This document shows, one piece after another, positions 13,648-17,789 of a stretch of 17,789 nucleotides of DNA; position 1 is the first letter of the stretch, and each line of letters starts with the position of its first letter. The notes beneath the pieces were generated by a model. It was not told the origin of the DNA. It made no database searches and saw only the letters and a list, made by a program, of their open reading frames with translations. The stretch is from DAOUFU01 sp034429275 (GTDB lineage: Bacteria; Chloroflexota; Anaerolineae; Aggregatilineales; Aggregatilineaceae): NCBI GenBank assembly GCA_034429275.1, contig DAOUFU010000108.1:1-17789 (forward strand), in the 5' to 3' direction. The position numbers and the translations under genes were made by a program.

Positions 13648-14043
13648 TTACTTCGACAATTCGCCTTCGACGACCGAGGTGTGCACGTGGAAGGTCGGCG
13701 GATTTTCGAGATGCTTCTTGACCGCGCAGAGTTCCGCCGAGCGGATCACTGCGTCGCGGTATTTTTCGGGGAAGGTGGGCGGAACCTGAATATCCAGTTC
13801 GATTTCATCGACCATGCGCGTGAACGGGTTGGACTTCATGCGCTGCACGATTCGGATGCCTTCAGTGGGCAGCCCGCGCTGCTGGCAGAAGCTCAGCACG
13901 TAGATACCCGCGCACGTGCCGATCGAGGCCAGGAACAGGCCGAAGGGGGCCGGGGCCGAGCCGTCCTGGTTGGTCGTGATCACCATATCGCCCATCACCG
14001 CGTCCACCTGCTGCCCGCCGGGAAAAACGATTTCCATTTCCAT
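13648..14043 (-). CDS. OsmC/YhfA family protein (thiol-dependent peroxidase fold)
   Basis: 131 residues, within the small YhfA-like branch. The two reactive cysteines of the family are in place: Cys44 in FLASIGTCAGIYVLSF, where Cys follows the conserved Gly-Thr, and Cys106 in SAELCAVKKHLENPP. OsmC/Ohr proteins are cytoplasmic dimers that reduce organic hydroperoxides; the role of YhfA-type members is less certain. An additional Cys53 is present. The start ATG at 14043 has GAGGAG nine bases upstream; a second ATG two codons later is possible. It is the last gene of the leftward block, divergent from frr, with its own terminator at 13591-13627. No clear promoter was found in the 295-base divergent gap. 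Confidence 0.92.
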   Translation of the reverse strand: MEMEIVFPGGQQVDAVMGDMVITTNQDGSAPAPFGLFLASIGTCAGIYVLSFCQQRGLPTEGIRIVQRMKSNPFTRMVDEIELDIQVPPTFPEKYRDAVIRSAELCAVKKHLENPPTFHVHTSVVEGELSK

Positions 14044-14227
14044 GCCGCTGTTCTCCTCACCATCAGACCAGGGGCATCGCCCTGGCGAAGTCTGCGTATC
14101 AACACTACGTCAGATGCACCGACCCGCGCCGGGGTTGCATCCTGTTGGGGCAAATCTCTGCCAGCCGTGTATGATCAGTGCGCCGGTGTGTCGACCAGGC
14201 ACGCTGACCGGGCGCTCCGGGCAGGGT

Positions 14228-14256
14228 TTGACAAGCAGTCGTGAATAGGCGACAAT
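14228..14256 (+). promoter_or_regulatory. Promoter of the frr-uppS-cdsA genes
   Basis: TTGACA (14228-14233), 17-base spacer, GACAAT (14251-14256). Perfect -35 and 4/6 -10 with ideal spacing, about 75 bases before the frr start codon. Confidence 0.65.
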
Positions 14257-14338
14257 TCTGGCGCGAATCTCACGCGACTATACGGGAACGCGCGCTGCGG
14301 GTCCAACTAGAATTACGGCCTGGATAGGAGTCTGATCC

Positions 14339-14896
14339 ATGATCAAAGAAGTCTTGAAGGATGCCGAAGATCGTATGAAGAGCGCGGTGGCCGTGCTCGA
14401 AGAAGACCTGAAAGGGATGCGCACCGGGCGTGCTTCGACCGGGCTGGTCGAAAAGCTGGAAGTCGAATATTACGGGCAGGCCACGCCGCTTTATCAGATG
14501 GCGAACCTTTCTGTGCCGGATGCGCAAACCATCGCCATTCGCCCGTTCGACAAAACGTCGCTCAAGGCCATTGAGAAGGCCATCCAGGCCTCGGACCTGG
14601 GCCTGACGCCGAACAACGACGGCCAGATCATCCGGCTGAATATTCCGCCGCTGACGGAAGAACGCCGCCGCGAGCTTCAAAAGCTGGTTCAGCGCCGCAC
14701 CGAAGAAGCACGGGTTGCCGTGCGCAATGTGCGCCGCTCGGCCATCGACGATCTGCGCGAGATGGAACACGAGAAGATGATCTCCGAAGACGAAAGCAAG
14801 CGCGGCCAGGACAGCGTGCAGAAGCTCACCGATAAATACATCGAGGCGGCGGAAGAGGTCGGCAAGCGCAAAGAACAAGAGATCATGGAGTTCTAG
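14339..14896 (+). CDS. frr: Ribosome recycling factor
   Basis: 185 residues, the exact usual length. With EF-G it splits post-termination ribosomes. Recognisable stretches are LKDAEDRMKSAVAVLEEDLKGMRTGRAS near the N-terminus, the YYGQATPLYQMANLSVPDAQTIAI domain II segment, and the C-terminal three-helix bundle (LTEERRRELQKLVQRRTEEARVAVRNVRR, DSVQKLTDKYIEAAEEVGKRKEQEIMEF). ATG at 14339 has TAGGAG eight bases upstream. It is followed by uppS after 96 bases and then cdsA, the order frr-uppS-cdsA that is common in bacteria. pyrH and tsf, often upstream, are absent here; a divergent OsmC gene occupies that place. Confidence 0.98.
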   Translation: MIKEVLKDAEDRMKSAVAVLEEDLKGMRTGRASTGLVEKLEVEYYGQATPLYQMANLSVPDAQTIAIRPFDKTSLKAIEKAIQASDLGLTPNNDGQIIRLNIPPLTEERRRELQKLVQRRTEEARVAVRNVRRSAIDDLREMEHEKMISEDESKRGQDSVQKLTDKYIEAAEEVGKRKEQEIMEF

Positions 14897-14940
14897 GATC
14901 GATCTTGCCGTGCCGGCACACAACCGGGCCGGGCAATCTT

Positions 14941-14959
14941 GGGGCTGTGATGCAGCCCC
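14941..14959 (+). other. Hairpin between frr and uppS
   Basis: A 7-bp stem GGGGCTG/CAGCCCC with loop TGATG. It is followed by CGCCTG and no T-tract, so it is probably an mRNA structure that shapes processing or partial attenuation rather than a full terminator. Confidence 0.4.
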
Positions 14960-14992
14960 TCGCCTGTTGGCGTAGAGGAGTGGAACTGCGTT

Positions 14993-15715
14993 ATGTCGGA
15001 AGTGGTCAACGCCTTACCGGAGCGAATCCCGTACCACCTGGCCGTGATCATGGATGGGAACGGGCGCTGGGCCAAAGCGCGCGGCCTGCCGCGCCTGGCC
15101 GGGCATCGCGCCGGGGTGGAAAATTTGCGGCGGGTGATCCGCGCCTGCACGGAATTCGGCATCCGAATCCTCACTATCTACGCATTTTCTACCGAGAATT
15201 GGGGCCGCCCCGAAGCCGAGGTGCGCGGCCTGATGAACATTCTGGAATCGGTGATCGACCGCGAATTGAACCAGCTTCATGCCAATGGTGTCCAGCTCCG
15301 GCATATCGGCGACCTGGGCGGGCTGTCGGATGTATTACAGCGCAAGGTCCGCAAAGCGGTTGAACTCACCCGCAACAACGACCAGCTTACCCTCAACATC
15401 GCGTTCAACTATGGCGGGCGACAGGACCTGGTCCAGGCATTTCGCCGGATCGTGGCCGATGGCATCGCCCCAGAACAGATCGACGAGAAGCTGATCGACT
15501 ATTACCTGTATACGGCGGGCCAGCCCGATCCCGACCTGGTGATCCGCACCGGCGGCGAGATGCGCCTGAGCAATTTCCTGCTCTGGCAGGCATCTTACGC
15601 CGAATACTATTCGACACCCGCCTTCTGGCCCGATTTTGACCGTGAGGAACTGCTGAAGGCGCTGGTCCAGTATGCCAGCCGCGAACGGCGCTATGGCCTG
15701 GTGCCCCAGGCGTAG
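14993..15715 (+). CDS. uppS: Isoprenyl transferase (undecaprenyl diphosphate synthase)
   Basis: 240 residues, normal for cis-prenyltransferases. It condenses isopentenyl diphosphate onto farnesyl diphosphate to give the C55 lipid carrier for cell-wall glycans. Motifs in order: AVIMDGNGRWAKARGLPRLAGH with catalytic Asp21, IYAFSTENWGRP, RHIGDLGGL, NIAFNYGGRQDL and DLVIRTGGEMRLSNFLLWQ (the RTxGExRxSNFLxWQ motif), then AEYYSTPAFWPDFD. ATG at 14993 has GAGGAG 12 bases upstream, somewhat far, but the reading frame before it gives no better start. It lies between frr and cdsA and is probably co-transcribed with them. The chain-length specificity is inferred from family and context. Confidence 0.97.
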   Translation: MSEVVNALPERIPYHLAVIMDGNGRWAKARGLPRLAGHRAGVENLRRVIRACTEFGIRILTIYAFSTENWGRPEAEVRGLMNILESVIDRELNQLHANGVQLRHIGDLGGLSDVLQRKVRKAVELTRNNDQLTLNIAFNYGGRQDLVQAFRRIVADGIAPEQIDEKLIDYYLYTAGQPDPDLVIRTGGEMRLSNFLLWQASYAEYYSTPAFWPDFDREELLKALVQYASRERRYGLVPQA

Positions 15716-15770
15716 TGTGCTGCCGGGCAGTTCCCCGGCGCTGCCCTTCTGACGAATCAGGAAAAATCCC

Positions 15771-16574
15771 ATGCTCAAGACGCGTGCGTTGGTCGCTGTG
15801 ATTGCGCTGCCGATCCTGCTGGCAGTTGCGCTGATCGGCGGGGTCGTTTTTGCAGTGATCGTGGGCCTGGCGCTGCTGATAGGCGGCGACGAATTTGTGC
15901 GCCTGATGCGCCAGGGACATTTTAACCCGCCGGAATGGTTGGTGCTGGCCCTGATCGCGCTGCCGGTGGCTTCGCGCTGGTTTGAGGAGCCACAGTGGCG
16001 CGAGCCGGGCATGATTCTGCTGTTGATTGCAGGCGTGTTTTATGCGATCTGGGGGATGGAGCGCGGGCAGGCCCAGTCGGTGATTAACGTCATGCTGGCT
16101 GTGTTTGGTGGGCTGTATATTGGCTGGCTGGGCAGTATGCTGCTGGCCGTGCGCCTGCTAGAAGATGGGGCCTACCTGGTAATCGTGCTGTATGGCTGTG
16201 TAGCGTTTTCCGACAGTGCGGCCTATTTCGTCGGGCGACAGTGGGGCCGCCACAAATTGACACCGCGAGTCAGCCCCAAGAAAACCTGGGAAGGCTACGC
16301 GGGCAGCGTAGGCGGCGGGTTGGCGTTTGGCGCGGTGGCGGGTGGTCTGCTGGCGGCGGATACGCTCGGCTGGGGACACGGTGCGGCGGTGGGTGTGCTG
16401 ATCGGCGCGTTGGGCACGGTGGGCGACCTGGCGATCTCGGTCATCAAGCGGCAGGTGGGTGCAAAAGACTCCGGCCACCTGATCCCCGGACACGGCGGCA
16501 TGCTGGACCGGCTGGATTCGGTGTTGGTGGCGTTTGCCGTTGGATACTATTATTTGATATGGTTTGTGATGTAG
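15771..16574 (+). CDS. cdsA: Phosphatidate cytidylyltransferase
   Basis: 267 residues, integral membrane protein. It makes CDP-diacylglycerol from phosphatidic acid and CTP, the branch point of phospholipid synthesis. Several hydrophobic helices run through the sequence, beginning with LVAVIALPILLAVALIGGVVFAVIVGLALLI at about 7-37. The family signature is complete near the C-terminus: SVIKRQVGAKDSGHLIPGHG, continuing GMLDRLD (223-249), with the metal-binding Asp residues; FSDSAAYFVGRQWGRHKLTPRVSPKKTWEG at about 136-165 is also typical. ATG at 15771 has AGGA eight bases upstream. It starts 55 bases after uppS and probably belongs to the same transcript. Confidence 0.96.
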   Translation: MLKTRALVAVIALPILLAVALIGGVVFAVIVGLALLIGGDEFVRLMRQGHFNPPEWLVLALIALPVASRWFEEPQWREPGMILLLIAGVFYAIWGMERGQAQSVINVMLAVFGGLYIGWLGSMLLAVRLLEDGAYLVIVLYGCVAFSDSAAYFVGRQWGRHKLTPRVSPKKTWEGYAGSVGGGLAFGAVAGGLLAADTLGWGHGAAVGVLIGALGTVGDLAISVIKRQVGAKDSGHLIPGHGGMLDRLDSVLVAFAVGYYYLIWFVM

Positions 16575-16578
16575 GCGC

Positions 16579-16597
16579 TGTGCTTTGGGGCACATTT
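16579..16597 (+). terminator. Weak terminator-like hairpin after cdsA
   Basis: A 5-bp stem TGTGC/GCACA (16579-16583 with 16590-16594) is followed by TTTCC, five bases past the cdsA stop codon. Stem and T-run are short, so termination is probably incomplete. Confidence 0.35.
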
Positions 16598-16625
16598 CCA
16601 CGCGAAGGGACGCGAAGAATCGGGT

Positions 16626-16654
16626 TTGACCGTCGCGGCGCATTGTGCTATAGT
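16626..16654 (+). promoter_or_regulatory. Strong promoter of rho
   Basis: TTGACC (16626-16631), 17-base spacer, TATAGT (16649-16654): both 5/6 matches at ideal spacing. Transcription would begin near 16661, giving a leader of about 234 nt before the rho start codon. Confidence 0.75.
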
Positions 16655-16660
16655 GTGTGC

Positions 16661-16894
16661 AAGCAGGCATTTCTGCCCGATTGACACGTTTTGTTCCCAC
16701 TCATGATCAGGCGTCTCATCCGCAACAGGTTTGAAACACCCTTACAAGGTCTTATTTGTGTTGTCTTATAGCGTGGTGTGGGCTGCCCTGGCAGCCATTC
16801 CCCGTCAGGATTCAGTTTAACTCTTCGTTCACCTTTGCACCGGTCATGCGAAGCTGTCAGGGCACGGTCGGCCCTTGCACGCTTGGAGAATCCT
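16661..16894 (+). other. Long 5' leader of rho
   Basis: Gene-free leader with a hairpin GGCTGC-CCTG-GCAGCC (16781-16796) and a second small stem AGGGC/GCCCT (16859-16863 with 16871-16875) just before the ribosome binding site. A 22-codon frame (16703-16771) is present but lacks a Shine-Dalgarno sequence. In Escherichia coli Rho represses itself by terminating in its leader, so the same could happen here; that is inference. Confidence 0.45.
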
Positions 16895-17789
16895 ATGGAT
16901 ATCGCAGAACTTGAAAATCAAACGCTCGAAAGCCTGCGCGATATGGCCCGCGAGGCCGATATTGCCGGGTTCAGCCGGATGAAAAAGCAAGACCTCATCC
17001 TGCGCCTGCTGCGCGACAAGGCCGAGCGCCAGGGCCATCAATTGCGCGGCGGGGTGCTCGAAATCATTGATGACGGCATTGGTTTTTTGCGCTCCGACCA
17101 CTATCTGCCCGGCCCGGATGATATCTATGTCAGCCAGACCCAGATACGCCGCTTTGGGCTGCGCACGGGCGATATGGTGATCGGGCAGGTCCGTCCGCCC
17201 AAAGATTCCGAGAAGTATTTCGGCTTGCTGCGCGTGGAAGCGGTCAACGGCCTGGACCCCGAACAAGCCAAGCGCCGCCCGCGTTTTGATGACCTGACCG
17301 CGATTTTCCCCGACGAACGCTACAATCTCGAAACCAACCCCCGCATTCTTTCGACGCGGCTGCTCAACCTGATCGCACCCATTGGGCGCGGTCAGCGCGG
17401 TCTGATCGTCAGCCCGCCCAAAGCCGGTAAAACGACCGTGCTCAAAGAAGTCGCCAATGCCATCAGCCACAATTACCCCTCGATTCACCTGATGGTTGTG
17501 CTGATCGGCGAGCGCCCGGAAGAAGTGACCGATATGGATCGCTCAGTCGATGCCGAGGTAATCAGCAGCACTTTCGACGAGCCGGTGTCCTTCCATGTGC
17601 GCGTGGCCGAGATCGCGCTCGAACGGGCCAAGCGGCTCGTTGAATCCGGGCAGCATGTCGTCATCTTGCTCGACAGCATCACCCGGCTGGCGCGCGCCTA
17701 CAACCTGGTGGTCCCGCCGAGCGGTCGCACGCTGACGGGCGGTCTCGATCCTTCGGCGCTGTACCCGCCCAAGCGTTTTTTTGGCGCAG
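16895..17789 (+). CDS. rho: Transcription termination factor Rho, C-terminus cut by window edge
   Basis: 298 residues visible of about 420; the end lies outside the window. Rho is a hexameric RNA helicase that terminates transcription. An N-terminal helical domain (MDIAELENQTLESLRDMARE, 1-45) is followed by the cold-shock-like RNA-binding domain GVLEIIDDGIGFLRSDHYLP to LLRVEAVNG (53-119). The ATPase domain carries Walker A SPPKAGKTT (173-181), the segment IGERPEEVTDM with catalytic Glu, where most Rho proteins have Asp instead of Gly, and Walker B VVILLDSITRLARAYN (255-270). ATG at 16895 has GGAG six bases upstream. There is no long inserted N-terminal region as in Actinobacteria. It has its own strong promoter at 16626-16654. 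Confidence 0.97.
   Translation, partial: MDIAELENQTLESLRDMAREADIAGFSRMKKQDLILRLLRDKAERQGHQLRGGVLEIIDDGIGFLRSDHYLPGPDDIYVSQTQIRRFGLRTGDMVIGQVRPPKDSEKYFGLLRVEAVNGLDPEQAKRRPRFDDLTAIFPDERYNLETNPRILSTRLLNLIAPIGRGQRGLIVSPPKAGKTTVLKEVANAISHNYPSIHLMVVLIGERPEEVTDMDRSVDAEVISSTFDEPVSFHVRVAEIALERAKRLVESGQHVVILLDSITRLARAYNLVVPPSGRTLTGGLDPSALYPPKRFFGA

Noticed and set aside
16600..16619. Short direct repeat ACGCGAAG twice after cdsA
   Set aside because: Only two 8-base copies; too little to call a repeat family.
16703..16771. 22-codon leader peptide before rho
   Set aside because: No ribosome binding site before its ATG and no coding signature; kept only as a note in the leader entry.
1..17789. CRISPR arrays, insertion sequences, prophage or defence genes
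   Set aside because: No regularly spaced repeats, transposase motifs, integrases or flanking target duplications were seen anywhere in the window.

Overview
This is a GC-rich bacterial chromosomal window dominated by housekeeping genes. There are no insertion sequences, phage genes or CRISPR arrays. A single-chain glycyl-tRNA synthetase (alpha and beta subunits fused), a solitary dnaA with an Ala/Pro-rich linker, and the general protein style suggest a Chloroflexota (Anaerolineae-like) organism. That assignment is inference from protein character only; no search was run.

Layout, left to right. Positions 1-510 hold the 5' part of a leftward gene for a helical-toroid (prenyltransferase/squalene-oxidase-repeat-like) protein cut by the window edge. 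A solitary initiator tRNA-Met with its own promoter and terminator follows at 784-855 (leftward), then a CNNM/CorC-type membrane protein with CBS domains (921-2279, leftward). A gene-free stretch of about 1 kb (2280-3268) has the hallmarks of a replication origin. It has two exact TTATGCACA DnaA boxes, several near-consensus boxes, two long inverted repeats, and an AT-rich patch with TAG trinucleotides next to an overlapping pair of boxes, which resembles a DnaA-trio/basal unwinding element. Leftward dnaA (3269-4942) follows. A second gene-free stretch (4943-5646) is unusually AT-rich for this genome, carries repeated modules and has a dense cluster of GANTC sites. A decamer family related to CCATATNTGG lies on both sides of dnaA.

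Next come two uncharacterised leftward genes (5647-6276; 6369-7022, a double-anchored membrane protein), glyQS (7128-10133), and a leftward group: cdd, recO, a secreted PAF-acetylhydrolase-like alpha/beta hydrolase and a GNAT acetyltransferase. cdd and recO overlap by ATGA. An OsmC-family gene (13648-14043) closes the leftward block. From 14.2 kb transcription turns rightward: frr, uppS and cdsA (ribosome recycling, then undecaprenyl and phospholipid precursor synthesis), and then rho behind its own strong promoter and a leader of about 230 nt. rho is truncated by the right edge.

The most interesting part is the apparently two-sided origin around dnaA. The gene content itself is ordinary.
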